Assembly (NCBI RefSeq): GCF_001592745.1
Contig: NZ_LUKD01000001.1
Coordinates: forward strand, 1,804,844-1,868,843
Direction of reading: 5' to 3'
Origin: Bdellovibrio bacteriovorus
GTDB lineage: Bacteria; Bdellovibrionota; Bdellovibrionia; Bdellovibrionales; Bdellovibrionaceae
DNA: 64,000 nucleotides
Shown here: in pieces, positions 33,046-41,426 of the stretch
How the letters are laid out: each line of letters starts with the position of its first letter
Position numbering within the stretch: position 1 is the first letter of the stretch
Program-made: the position numbers and the translations under genes
Notes under the pieces: model-generated
What the model was told of the DNA's origin: nothing
Database searches by the model: none
Seen by the model: only the letters and a program-made list of their open reading frames with translations

Positions 33046-33588
33046 ATGAAACTGATCATGTCATGTCTCTTAATATTAGGTTTTACTTGTCCCTGCCTGG
33101 GCAAGGTGGATTTGAAGTCCACTAAAAGACTTATTATTCCTAAAGACAATGTGACTCCGAAGATCACTAAGTCTGATGTGGCGAAAGTGATTCCTCTCGA
33201 TCTTAAGGAAGGTGACAGCCAGGGAACTGTTCTTGGGCGTATTGCCGACCGTGGATTTTCATTGTGGTTCAATTCTCGTATGATGAAAGAAACGGCTTTA
33301 GGTCGCTTTGCTGAACAAACTCAAGAAAAGTTAAAAACCGATGTTGTCGTTCCTGCTTCTAGCAAGGAAGGCGTAAGTCACAAGTTCTCTTTCCGTGTAG
33401 AAGCTTTCCAAGCTCTAGCAAAGGTTGAGTATTCTGGGTGGTTGAAGGCCGCATTTAACTACGATGCGAAAGCCGCGGCGACGGATATCGTTTTAAAAGA
33501 AAAATACCGTAACAAAGATTTATTCGTTACCCACAAGGCTAATAAAGACGAAGACCTTTCGATGGTCGGCGTAGCTTGGTCGTGGTAA
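33046..33588 (+). CDS. Secreted protein, unknown
   Basis: A 180-residue protein with a signal peptide (about 1-18, MSCLLILGFTCPCLG). GAGGTGAGG precedes the ATG. The mature part is basic and ends in a strand-rich region (VGVAWSW), which is compatible with a small envelope barrel or binding protein. The arrangement is divergent from the large secreted gene. No motif recognised. Confidence 0.6.
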   Translation: MKLIMSCLLILGFTCPCLGKVDLKSTKRLIIPKDNVTPKITKSDVAKVIPLDLKEGDSQGTVLGRIADRGFSLWFNSRMMKETALGRFAEQTQEKLKTDVVVPASSKEGVSHKFSFRVEAFQALAKVEYSGWLKAAFNYDAKAAATDIVLKEKYRNKDLFVTHKANKDEDLSMVGVAWSW

Positions 33589-33647
33589 TCAGCTAAATAA
33601 CACTATTTCGTACGTTTCGCTTTCGGCTTTCAAGAGCGGAGGATGAA

Positions 33648-33800
33648 ATGGCGCCAGATAAGAATTCCAATAAAGAAAAACAACCTTCTAAAAAAGAAAA
33701 ATCCCCAGCGGGGACTGAAACCAATCCTGAAAAGCATCAAGAAGACGTCGATAAAGCCCGTCAGAATAATAATAGCGATAAAAGAATTTTCGATCTTTAG
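33648..33800 (+). CDS. Small hydrophilic protein (50 residues)
   Basis: A 51-codon gene with GGAGG five bases before its ATG. The product is almost free of hydrophobic residues and rich in Lys, Glu, Asn, Gln and Pro, so it is probably disordered and cytoplasmic. A short hairpin (CTAGGA at 33811-33816 with TCCTAG at 33822-33827) follows and may end the transcript. Function unknown. A false call is possible but the ribosome site and composition support a real gene. Confidence 0.5.
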   Translation: MAPDKNSNKEKQPSKKEKSPAGTETNPEKHQEDVDKARQNNNSDKRIFDL

Positions 33801-33879
33801 ATCATAGACTCTAGGATTTCTTCCTAGACTTTCGTCCTCGTTATTTGACCGGGCAAGGATTGAAGCCTACCCTTAGTGC

Positions 33880-35061
33880 ATGGAAAAAATCGTATTTATC
33901 TCTGGAAAAAGAACTCCTTTTGGTGGGTTTGGTGGCTCTCTTAAGGATGTATCGGCAACTGATTTGGGTGTGGCTGCTGCCAAAGCGACACTTGAGCAAG
34001 CGGGATTATCACCTGAAAAAATTGATCACGTTGTTTTTGGTAACGTTGTTCAATCTGGTGCAGACGCGGCTTATCTTCCTCGTCACATTGGTCTTAAAAC
34101 CGGTGTTCCTGTGCACGTCGGCGCCTTCGCGGTGAACAGACTTTGTGGCAGTGGATTTCAGTCGTGGGTGAACGCGATGCAGATGATCCAGTGTGGGGAA
34201 GCAACGGCGGTCCTAGCTGGTGGTGTAGAGCAAATGTCTTTAATTCCTTATGTCGCTCGCAAAGTTCGCTTTGATGGAATGCGCATGGGGAACTTCGAAC
34301 TTGAAGATCTTATGACTTCAGCATTAACAGACGCTTACGCAAAAATGCCGATGGCTATCACGGCGGAAAACTTGGGAGAGAAGTACGGCATCACGCGCGA
34401 GCAGTCTGATAAGTATTCGATCCAATCTCAACAGCGCTATAAAGCAGCCTTAGATAAAGGTTACTTTGCACAAGAGATCTGTCCCGTATCGGTGGAGAGT
34501 CGTAAAGGCACAGTGGTTGTTGATAAAGATGAACATCCAAAGCCTGATTCAACTTTAGAAAAAGTCTCTTCATTAAAATCTCTTTTCAAAAAAGATGGAC
34601 TGGTCACGGCGGCTTCTGCTTCAGGAATCGTTGATGGTGCGGCTTGTTCTTTATTGATGAGTGAATCAAAAGCCAAAGAATTGGGAATGAAACCTATGGC
34701 TCGCATCGTAAGCTATGCATCGGTGGGATGTGATCCTACGATCATGGGGATTGGACCGGCTGCGGCGGCAAGACTTGCTTTGCAAAAAGCGGGGATGACT
34801 TTAGATCAAATGGATCTTGTCGAAGTGAATGAAGCTTTTGCAGCTCAGTACTTAGCCGTTGAAAAAGAATTGAAGCTTGATCCGGCAAAAACCAATGTCA
34901 ATGGCGGTGCGATTGCTGTCGGGCATCCATTGGGTGCTTCGGGAACTCGTATCATGAATCACTTGGTTTACGAACTTCATCGCCGTAGTGCCAAGTACGC
35001 GTTGGGTTCAGCTTGTATCGGTGGCGGTCAAGGTATTGCCATCATCATCGAACGTATTTAG
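33880..35061 (+). CDS. Thiolase (acetyl-CoA acetyltransferase type)
   Basis: A 393-residue thiolase with C89 (NRLCGSG), H349 (VGHPLGASG) and C379 (SACIGGGQG) at the classic positions of biosynthetic acetoacetyl-CoA thiolase and FadA-like enzymes. It would join or cleave acetyl units on CoA in the cytoplasm. The next gene begins 14 bases later and encodes an SDR-like protein, which resembles a thiolase-plus-reductase (acetoacetyl-CoA to 3-hydroxybutyryl-CoA) pair. The direction, degradation or synthesis, cannot be told. Confidence 0.9.
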   Translation: MEKIVFISGKRTPFGGFGGSLKDVSATDLGVAAAKATLEQAGLSPEKIDHVVFGNVVQSGADAAYLPRHIGLKTGVPVHVGAFAVNRLCGSGFQSWVNAMQMIQCGEATAVLAGGVEQMSLIPYVARKVRFDGMRMGNFELEDLMTSALTDAYAKMPMAITAENLGEKYGITREQSDKYSIQSQQRYKAALDKGYFAQEICPVSVESRKGTVVVDKDEHPKPDSTLEKVSSLKSLFKKDGLVTAASASGIVDGAACSLLMSESKAKELGMKPMARIVSYASVGCDPTIMGIGPAAAARLALQKAGMTLDQMDLVEVNEAFAAQYLAVEKELKLDPAKTNVNGGAIAVGHPLGASGTRIMNHLVYELHRRSAKYALGSACIGGGQGIAIIIERI

Positions 35062-35075
35062 ACAGAAAGAAGTCT

Positions 35076-35834
35076 ATGGAAAACGGATTTAATCTGCGCG
35101 AAAGAACGGCCCTGATCGTCGGGCCTTTCACCACCACGGTGCAAAGTTTGATGATGGGTCTAACGCAAATGGGTTCGGACTGTGTGCTGCTTGACTTTGA
35201 CAATGCCGGAAGCCAACGCTTCTGCAATCAAATCAACGATGCTCGCGAAATCAACCCGAAGTTTGGTCGCGCTTTAAGTATTAAATCCCCGATGAAAACT
35301 CCTGAAGATATCAAAGATGCGGTCGGTACGGCCGCTCAATCTTTTGGTTCCGTGGATCTTTTCATCGACGCGCAAGTTTATAATAAACCCAACCGCTTTA
35401 AGATCGGCGATCCGCTGACTCATTTAGATGATGAAGTGCTGCATGGTTTTAAAAGTTCGGTGATGTTAACTCATGCCGTTTTGAATTTTTTAAAGAATCG
35501 CAAACGCGGTCGTATTTTGTATCTTCTCAATGAATCTTATCCTGATCCAGTCATGGCAGGGGCTCGTGGAGCCTTAGTTCCTTTTGCTCAAACTTTGGCA
35601 AAACAGGTTTCAGAATTCAATATCACTGTGAACTGTTTGAAGCTGGGTTTGACGGAAGAATTTATTTTAGCTCAGCACCCTGAAGCTAAGTCCATCAAAG
35701 AGGCGGTTGAAAAGCTGAAAGAAAAAGAGCCGCATCTTAGAATTACTGAACCTGATAAGATCACCAACACGATCACTTACTTGGTCAGTCAGTACGGGGC
35801 CGCGGTGAACGGCCAAGTGATCTCGTTGACTTAG
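35076..35834 (+). CDS. SDR-family protein lacking the catalytic Tyr and Lys
   Basis: A 252-residue Rossmann-fold protein of the short-chain dehydrogenase group. I use the ATG at 35076, 14 nt after the thiolase stop, because the longer frame starts inside the thiolase gene. The nucleotide loop GPFTTTVQSL is altered from the usual GxxxGxG. In the catalytic segment the YxxxK motif is replaced: M160 stands where Tyr is expected and R164 where Lys is. The C-terminal INGQVISLT end fits the family (VNGQVISLT here). It may bind a nucleotide or work as a partner rather than as a dehydrogenase. Confidence 0.75.
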   Translation: MENGFNLRERTALIVGPFTTTVQSLMMGLTQMGSDCVLLDFDNAGSQRFCNQINDAREINPKFGRALSIKSPMKTPEDIKDAVGTAAQSFGSVDLFIDAQVYNKPNRFKIGDPLTHLDDEVLHGFKSSVMLTHAVLNFLKNRKRGRILYLLNESYPDPVMAGARGALVPFAQTLAKQVSEFNITVNCLKLGLTEEFILAQHPEAKSIKEAVEKLKEKEPHLRITEPDKITNTITYLVSQYGAAVNGQVISLT

Positions 35835-35849
35835 TCTTTCGAAGCTCTC

Positions 35850-37169
35850 TTAAGAGAGCTTCAGTCCTTTTAAAATAGAATCGGCTTTTTGAATCTGTTC
35901 TGGCGCGACATAGATGCGGTCGATAATACGTGCACCTTCGTAGCGTTGGAAGATTTCTGTCGTCTGATTTATAGGAGCTGTTTTTGCCCAGCGATCGTAT
36001 TGATCAACCACGTAAATCTGTAAGGCTCGCTCTTCGGGTGAAGCTGTGTGATATTTTGACAAACGAGCTTTAGAGCTTGTGCGAATCACTTCCAGGCCTT
36101 CCGCTTCCAGCGCTTTTTTAATCATCTCTGGCTTTTCAGATTCCGAAGTATTGTGCTGCTCAATTAAAACCTTAAACGGCTTTCTTTGCGCAATTCTTTG
36201 TGCCCAAGGGTTGCTTACGCTGATCAAGTGCTCATGCAAGCGGTAATCGTTGTAACGAGTGTATTCATTGATATCGCCGGGAAGAACGAACGTACAATCT
36301 GGTGACGTCAAATAGCGATTCAACATTTCTTCATAGATGATGCTTTTATGGTGGCAGTACACCATCAAATGCATGTGATGACGAGAAATCAAAAAGTCAT
36401 CGAACGAATAAAGAGCACGGCGATTTAAAGCTAAATACATTTTATTTTCACGACGATAGAACGTCATGTTTTGCATGATCCAGGATAAATCGATTTTTCC
36501 GTAGTTGGTTCCGCAGAAATAAGAATCACGCTCCAAGTAATCCATGCGATCCACATCTAGCTCGCTAGAAACAAGCTGACTTAAGATCGGACGGAAATCC
36601 ACACCGCCATCCACGAAGAAATCGTCCGGGCAGTGAAGGGCCTTGTCGATAAGACATGCAACGTGAATGGGGGCGATGTCGGGGAATTGTTGGCGGATCG
36701 TTTCTGCGATTTTAGAGTCCGTGACATACTTAATCGTATAGTCTTCATGATTCGCACGGCGGTTGTGATTCATCACCGTGTGCGCTTCTTCGCCGTACTG
36801 TTCTTGTTCTTTGTACAGTTTGATATCCAGCTCAGAAAGATGAGGCATGACCTGTTCTGTTGTGTGCGACAGCGGACCGTGACCGACATCATGAAGAAGA
36901 GCTGCTAATCTTAGAACTTGGCGGAAGCGAGTTTTAACCGAAGGTTTAGTGAACGGATAAACGCGAAAGATCGCATCGAAAGTTTCACCCGCTAAGTGGC
37001 CGACTCCGACAGAGTGGATGTAGCGGTTATGGGTCGCTCCAGGAAAGCTGAACTCGGCGTAACCCAGTTGTTTGATTGCGCGAAGACGTTGGTATTCTGC
37101 GGTGTCGAGAACTGCGACCTCGGGGTCAGAGTAGTAAATCGAACCGTGAACGGGATCGCGAATCTCCAT
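35850..37169 (-). CDS. HD-domain phosphohydrolase, dGTPase/SAMHD1-like
   Basis: A 439-residue protein that starts with RDPVHGSIYY, as SAMHD1-like hydrolases do. The metal site is visible: H52 in NRYIHSVGVGHLA and the pair H93-D94 in LLHDVGHGPLSH, with a later Asp in LDVDRMDYLERD. Such enzymes remove triphosphate from dNTPs or act on other nucleotides. AGGAGG precedes the ATG. The gene is convergent with the SDR gene. The exact nucleotide is not predictable; pool control during prey digestion is only a possibility. Confidence 0.85.
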   Translation of the reverse strand: MEIRDPVHGSIYYSDPEVAVLDTAEYQRLRAIKQLGYAEFSFPGATHNRYIHSVGVGHLAGETFDAIFRVYPFTKPSVKTRFRQVLRLAALLHDVGHGPLSHTTEQVMPHLSELDIKLYKEQEQYGEEAHTVMNHNRRANHEDYTIKYVTDSKIAETIRQQFPDIAPIHVACLIDKALHCPDDFFVDGGVDFRPILSQLVSSELDVDRMDYLERDSYFCGTNYGKIDLSWIMQNMTFYRRENKMYLALNRRALYSFDDFLISRHHMHLMVYCHHKSIIYEEMLNRYLTSPDCTFVLPGDINEYTRYNDYRLHEHLISVSNPWAQRIAQRKPFKVLIEQHNTSESEKPEMIKKALEAEGLEVIRTSSKARLSKYHTASPEERALQIYVVDQYDRWAKTAPINQTTEIFQRYEGARIIDRIYVAPEQIQKADSILKGLKLS

Positions 37170-37324
37170 GTATTCCTCCTGGGGACCATTTCGGGTATGT
37201 ATTTAACGTTTACAAAGAATAAGTCAATTGTCCAAGAATGGGGCTCCTAGGTCTAGGTGAAGCGACCGAACCCTTACCTATATATAGATTGCTTCGACGC
37301 GGGCCTTGCAAAAAATTCGTGATT

Positions 37325-38083
37325 CTAAGGGCTTAAGGTGGGGTGCTTCTTAAAATACTCACCGATCAGACGGGTGAAATGCTCTTCGCTGACGGCTTTA
37401 TTAAAAGCGGCCATTTGTTCTTGAGTCTTTTCATTGTCCTTAAATGCAATTCCATACTCATCCAGGTTCACAATGCGAGGATTGAGTTGCAGATTTTTTT
37501 GGAATGGCTTCAGGCGAGGGCTGGTTTTCATAAGGTATTCAAACATGGCCGCTTCAATAAAAATTAGATCCACGCGTTTATTGGCGAGCTTTAAAAGATT
37601 AGCTTCATCGTTTGATGCTGATTCCACATGAAGTTTCTTTTTATCAACAAGCTCCTGCTGATCCTTATATAAGTCGTACCCCGCCACGTTCCCAATCTTA
37701 TAAGGAATGAGGTCCGCCGTTTTTTCCCAGACAATGGGGCTCGACTTTCGTTCAGCGATCATCCAGGGAGTTCGGTAAAATACGCGAGACATTTTAAATC
37801 CTGGTGGCAAGTTCATCAGCGAAACAGGAAAAAATCCCGCGTAACCGTTTTTATTAACGATGTGTTTTGCTCTTAAAGGGGGAACGAAGGTCACTTTAAG
37901 GCTGTAAGTCGTTTTCTTAAGGATTTCCTTGAGAGCGTAGATTCCCGCGCCTTGTTCAGGAAGCTTTTCGCTGAGATAAGGGGGGGCTTCAAAGGTCACT
38001 AAATGAATCTCCTTTTTCTCAGAAGAAGCATTTGTCACTGAAACATTCCCGAAGATACAGATCAGCAAAAAAAATATTCGCAT
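37325..38083 (-). CDS. Periplasmic solute-binding-like protein (SBP_bac_3 type)
   Basis: About 252 residues. An N-terminal signal peptide (about 1-20) is followed by the two-lobe pattern of family 3 binding proteins: IHLVTFEAPPYLS, then MSRVFYRTPWMIA, then the second lobe with YKIGNVAGYDLY and VDLIFIEAAMFEYL. The family's usual specificity residues are not all kept, so a non-transport or sensor role is possible. The ATG at 38083 is preferred over a GTG three codons upstream. No permease is nearby, and the flagellin gene is divergent. Confidence 0.7.
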   Translation of the reverse strand: MRIFFLLICIFGNVSVTNASSEKKEIHLVTFEAPPYLSEKLPEQGAGIYALKEILKKTTYSLKVTFVPPLRAKHIVNKNGYAGFFPVSLMNLPPGFKMSRVFYRTPWMIAERKSSPIVWEKTADLIPYKIGNVAGYDLYKDQQELVDKKKLHVESASNDEANLLKLANKRVDLIFIEAAMFEYLMKTSPRLKPFQKNLQLNPRIVNLDEYGIAFKDNEKTQEQMAAFNKAVSEEHFTRLIGEYFKKHPTLSP

Positions 38084-38234
38084 GAATCTCACGATACAGA
38101 GAATTGTTTATTTCGTCATGGAAAAATAAAAAATCTCTTCGACTTCAATGGCTTAAGCGTTTCGCAGAAAGACTGACGTGCTTTATTCGAACCTCGACTG
38201 TGGGCCAGATTTGTAAAAAATTGAGACGTATCAC

Positions 38235-38261
38235 TTTAGGAATTTTCAGACACACCGATCA
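38235..38261 (+). promoter_or_regulatory. Possible sigma-28 (FliA) promoter of the first flagellin gene
   Basis: ACCGATCA (38254-38261) resembles the FliA -10 (GCCGATAA). A weak -35-like TTTAGGAA (38235-38242) lies 11 bases upstream. The -35 match is poor, so this is tentative. Confidence 0.35.
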
Positions 38262-38305
38262 GTAAGGTAAGCGAATGAACTACCCATGGTACCAAGAATG
38301 GTGCC

Positions 38306-38330
38306 CTGAGTTTCAAGGATCGAAACTCAG
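38306..38330 (+). other. Leader hairpin of the first flagellin mRNA
   Basis: A perfect 9-bp stem, CTGAGTTTC (38306-38314) with GAAACTCAG (38322-38330), seven-base loop. It sits about 10 bases before the ribosome site. A weaker hairpin lies just upstream (GGTACC/GGTGCC, about 38288-38305). Confidence 0.6.
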
Positions 38331-38353
38331 CAAATCTTCAAGGAGGAGGAATT

Positions 38354-39199
38354 ATGGGGTTACGTATTAACACGAACACTGCTTCGTTAAATGCACAGAG
38401 AGTTCTGTGGGGAACGAAGATTGGTCTTGATAAGAGCATGGAAAAGCTTGCATCAGGATTCAGAATTAACCGCGCCGGTGACGATGCCGCTGGTCTAGCG
38501 ATCTCTGAGAACTTAAGAGCTCAGGTTCGCGGTTTAAAACAAGCATCACGAAATGCTCAAGATGGTATCTCTCTAGTCCAGGTGGCAGAGGGTTCGATGA
38601 ATGAGATCTCTTCGATCTTGATTCGTTTGAGAGAGTTGGCTGTACAAGCCGCTTCTGATACTATCGGACCTGTAGAAAGACAATTCCTGAATGTGGAATA
38701 CGATCAGTTGGTCTCTGAGATCGACCGTATCTCTGAAGGTACAGAGTTCAACGGAACTCAATTGTTGGCAGGTGTGGGCTCCATCTTGGACTTCCAAGTT
38801 GGTACTAGAAACAACCCTGAAATCGACCGTATCTCTTTCGATGCTTCTAAAGCCGATGCAAACTCTGCCGCTTTGGGAGTGAACCTGACATCAGTAGCCG
38901 ATAAAGCTTCCGCACAGAATGCTTTGTCAGCGATTGATACAGCGATCGTGAGTGTTTCTGCGATGCGCGCAGACTTCGGTGCGATCCAAAATCGTCTGCA
39001 ATCAACTGTTTCGAATATCCAAGTTTCAGTTGAGAACATGTCAGCCGCTAACTCTCGTATCAGAGATGTGGATGTAGCTGAAGAGACATCTGAAATGACT
39101 AGAAATAATATCTTGTTGCAAGCAGGTACTAGCGTACTAGCACAAGCGAACCAACAAGCTAACGTAGCACTTGGACTCTTGAACAAGTCGTTCTCTTAA
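38354..39199 (+). CDS. fliC: Flagellin FliC (first copy)
   Basis: A 281-residue flagellin made of the D0 and D1 helical parts only, without large surface domains, as is usual in Bdellovibrio. It starts MGLRINTNTASLNAQ and ends with the conserved MTRNNILLQAG and ANVALGLL block. AGGAGGAGG precedes the ATG. It forms the external filament of the polar, sheathed flagellum. A second flagellin follows after 570 bp. They are clearly paralogues but not identical, so both are probably structural. Confidence 0.95.
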   Translation: MGLRINTNTASLNAQRVLWGTKIGLDKSMEKLASGFRINRAGDDAAGLAISENLRAQVRGLKQASRNAQDGISLVQVAEGSMNEISSILIRLRELAVQAASDTIGPVERQFLNVEYDQLVSEIDRISEGTEFNGTQLLAGVGSILDFQVGTRNNPEIDRISFDASKADANSAALGVNLTSVADKASAQNALSAIDTAIVSVSAMRADFGAIQNRLQSTVSNIQVSVENMSAANSRIRDVDVAEETSEMTRNNILLQAGTSVLAQANQQANVALGLLNKSFS

Positions 39200-39752
39200 T
39201 CCAGATAAGCTCTAGCTTGCTAGAGCTCTGGTGACGAAATGACTTTGGTTCCCGATCTTATCTTCAATGATCAAGATCACCCTCAAGAGAACCGTCTGTG
39301 AATGACGGTTCCGAGTGTACAGCCCCCAAGCTCTGTTTAGAGCTGACAATTTGATCTGTTTCCTGCGACCGAGGCCGCCCTTACGGGCGGACCTCAATTT
39401 AATGGTCGGGTGGCGATTTAAATTAATGGGGAGATGAGTGAAATACTCGTCGATTGAAAACCGAATTTTGCGCCAAGATAAGTGCGCTGTTTTTTTGAGG
39501 CCCGGCCTCCATGCTCTCTTCTTAGAGAGAACTTTCTTACTCTTCTTTTTTCTCGTGCTAGTGCACGCGAAATCAAAAATAAAAAATTTCCTGAAAAATA
39601 AAAATAAAAGAAAAAATCTGGACTCGAGACATTGCTATTTTTTTCCGAAAAGTTTGGTGGAACCTTGTATCGCAAGTTCCGTTTATTAATTTAACAGGTG
39701 CACGGATCGCGCCTTATGCCAATGGATGGCACATTTTCACGGAGGAAGAACT
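39200..39752 (+). other. Intergenic leader region between the two flagellin genes
   Basis: About 550 bp without a supported gene. It holds an 8-bp hairpin right after the first flagellin gene (AGCTCTAG at 39208-39215 with CTAGAGCT at 39220-39227), a GC-rich hairpin at 39371-39395 and a CTCTC/GAGAG hairpin near 39513-39528, followed by an A/T-rich stretch to about 39660. Short frames on both strands here look like noise. Confidence 0.5.
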
Positions 39753-39770
39753 ATGAAGCACGGAGGATAG
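39753..39770 (+). other. Possible leader peptide just before the second flagellin gene
   Basis: A five-codon ORF (MKHGG) has its own CGGAGG eight bases upstream. Its last codons contain a second CGGAGG that serves the flagellin ATG one base after the stop. This is a tandem ribosome-site arrangement that could couple translation. It may equally be a chance ORF. Confidence 0.35.
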
Positions 39771-39771
39771 A

Positions 39772-40605
39772 ATGGGATTAAGAATCGGTACCAATGTGGC
39801 AGCGTTGAATGCACAAAAAAACTTGTACATGACGCAAATTAACTCAAATCGTTCAATGGCAAGATTGGCTTCTGGAATGAGAATCAATCAAGCAGCGGAC
39901 GATGCCGCAGGTCTTGCGATCAGTGAAAACCTCAAAGGACAAATCAGAGGTTTAAGACAAGCCAACAGAAATGCCAATGATGGTATCTCTCTTGTGCAGG
40001 TCGCAGAGGGCAGCTTGAACGAAGTTTCAAATATGCTCATTCGTTTAAGAGAATTGGGTGTACAAGCTTCATCTGACACTATTGGTGAAACAGAAAGAAA
40101 GTTTTTGGATGTTGAGTATCAACAGTTGAAATCCGAGATTCAGCGTATCACTGAAGCGACAGTTTTCAACGGTTACGAACTACTTAACGGCACAGGTGGA
40201 ATGATTGATATTCAGGTCGGCGTAAACAACGACCCTTTCCGTGACAGAATCAGCTTTAACTCTGGTGCTGCCAACGCCTCAGTAGATGCCTTGGGATTGA
40301 CGGCAGAATCTGTAGGCTCGAAGGAAGGAGCTCAACTGAGCTTGGATGTGATCGACCAGGCATTGACTTCGGTGAATGCGATTCGTGCGAACTTTGGTGC
40401 GCTACAAAATCGTCTGGTATCAACATCAAACAACTTGTTGATCGCAGATGAGAACTTGTCAGCAGCCAACTCGCGAATCAGAGACACTGACGTCGCAGCA
40501 GAAACTTCCGAAATGACAAGAAATAACATCTTGTTGCAGGCTGGGGTTTCCGTACTGGGCCAGGCGAATCAGTCGCAACAATTGGCACTAAAACTTTTGG
40601 GCTAA
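39772..40605 (+). CDS. fliC: Flagellin FliC (second copy)
   Basis: A 277-residue flagellin, similar in build to the copy 570 bp upstream. D0/D1 ends are conserved (MGLRIGTNVAALNAQ at the start, MTRNNILLQAG near the end) and the middle is short. A ribosome site, CGGAGG, lies six bases before the ATG. A terminator follows. Having two tandem copies, and probably more elsewhere in the genome, allows mixed filaments, as reported for Bdellovibrio with its several fliC genes. Confidence 0.95.
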   Translation: MGLRIGTNVAALNAQKNLYMTQINSNRSMARLASGMRINQAADDAAGLAISENLKGQIRGLRQANRNANDGISLVQVAEGSLNEVSNMLIRLRELGVQASSDTIGETERKFLDVEYQQLKSEIQRITEATVFNGYELLNGTGGMIDIQVGVNNDPFRDRISFNSGAANASVDALGLTAESVGSKEGAQLSLDVIDQALTSVNAIRANFGALQNRLVSTSNNLLIADENLSAANSRIRDTDVAAETSEMTRNNILLQAGVSVLGQANQSQQLALKLLG

Positions 40606-40629
40606 TTGTCAAAATATATAAGTTCATAA

Positions 40630-40658
40630 AAGGCTGCTCCTTCGGGGCGGCCTTTTTT
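40630..40658 (+). terminator. Terminator of the second flagellin gene
   Basis: An 11-bp stem (arms 40630-40640 and 40644-40654, with G-U pairs), three-base loop and six to seven T after it. Confidence 0.8.
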
Positions 40659-40729
40659 ATTTTTATCTTACTTCACCATTGATCTCGAAGACTCTCAGTG
40701 CAAAAGTGAAATGCAGCAAGGAGAGCTTT

Positions 40730-41296
40730 ATGAAATTCGCACTGGTATTGTCGATCCTGTTAGGGGCTTTTTCTTCTCAGGCTGAAGTGGGCTTTAAAAA
40801 TGGAAATGAGCGCACGGCGGTTTTATCTCTAGGAAATATCTATGTTCATTGCCACGCTAGTGGTGGAGGTCCATCTTCAGGGGCTTTCCGTTGCAGTGAA
40901 GAGATTTTGCTATCGGGCGAGTATGACTATTTCGTAGGTCCCTCAGGTGTTGCTGGGGATGAAGTGATTTTAACAGCCCGTCATGAAGACGGTTCTCAGC
41001 GAACGAAAACTGTCGATTATGATTCCGGAAAAGGACAAAGTAAAAAGCAGATCAATCTTTGGATCGCGACGCTTTTACAACGCCCTCTTTTAGATCCAGG
41101 AAAAAACACGGTCAGCTTTAAGATCTCTAAGAATGGTAAAACCACGGCGTCGGGAGAGTTCATCGCCAACGTCAAAGATGGTGGCCGTAAGACTTGTTCG
41201 CACTCGGCAACTTATTGGTCTAACAACTCTAGAGATTGTCAAAATGGCGGGAGTTTTTGCCAACGATATTTCCGAGAAAACAACTATTGTCTTTAA
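40730..41296 (+). CDS. Secreted protein, Cys-rich C-terminus, unknown
   Basis: A 188-residue protein. The ATG at 40730 has AAGGAG just upstream and gives a signal peptide (cleavage after SQA). The longer frame to 40679 lacks a site. The mature part is mostly beta-like and ends in a short region with four cysteines (about 159, 171, 178 and 187) that suggests disulfide-stabilised loops. No family recognised. A CCCC/GGGG hairpin terminator follows. Confidence 0.65.
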   Translation: MKFALVLSILLGAFSSQAEVGFKNGNERTAVLSLGNIYVHCHASGGGPSSGAFRCSEEILLSGEYDYFVGPSGVAGDEVILTARHEDGSQRTKTVDYDSGKGQSKKQINLWIATLLQRPLLDPGKNTVSFKISKNGKTTASGEFIANVKDGGRKTCSHSATYWSNNSRDCQNGGSFCQRYFRENNYCL

Positions 41297-41304
41297 AGTG
41301 CACG

Positions 41305-41324
41305 CCCCTTGGGAGAGGGGTTTC
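41305..41324 (+). terminator. Probable terminator of the 40730-41296 gene
   Basis: CCCCT (41305-41309) and AGGGG (41316-41320) with a six-base loop and a short T-run. Confidence 0.55.
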
Positions 41325-41426
41325 TTGGAACGCCGTGTAACGCAGTTTCAACGCCTTTTCAATTAGATGATTTAGCCCTGGGTGGAAGCGAATCTTGTTG
41401 AATTACTAAGAGCAGGAAGGCACCTA

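Noticed and set aside
39418..39689. Overlapping 80-90 codon frames on both strands between the flagellin genes
   Set aside because: They lie in an A/T-rich, hairpin-rich spacer, read as low-complexity sequence and lack ribosome sites.
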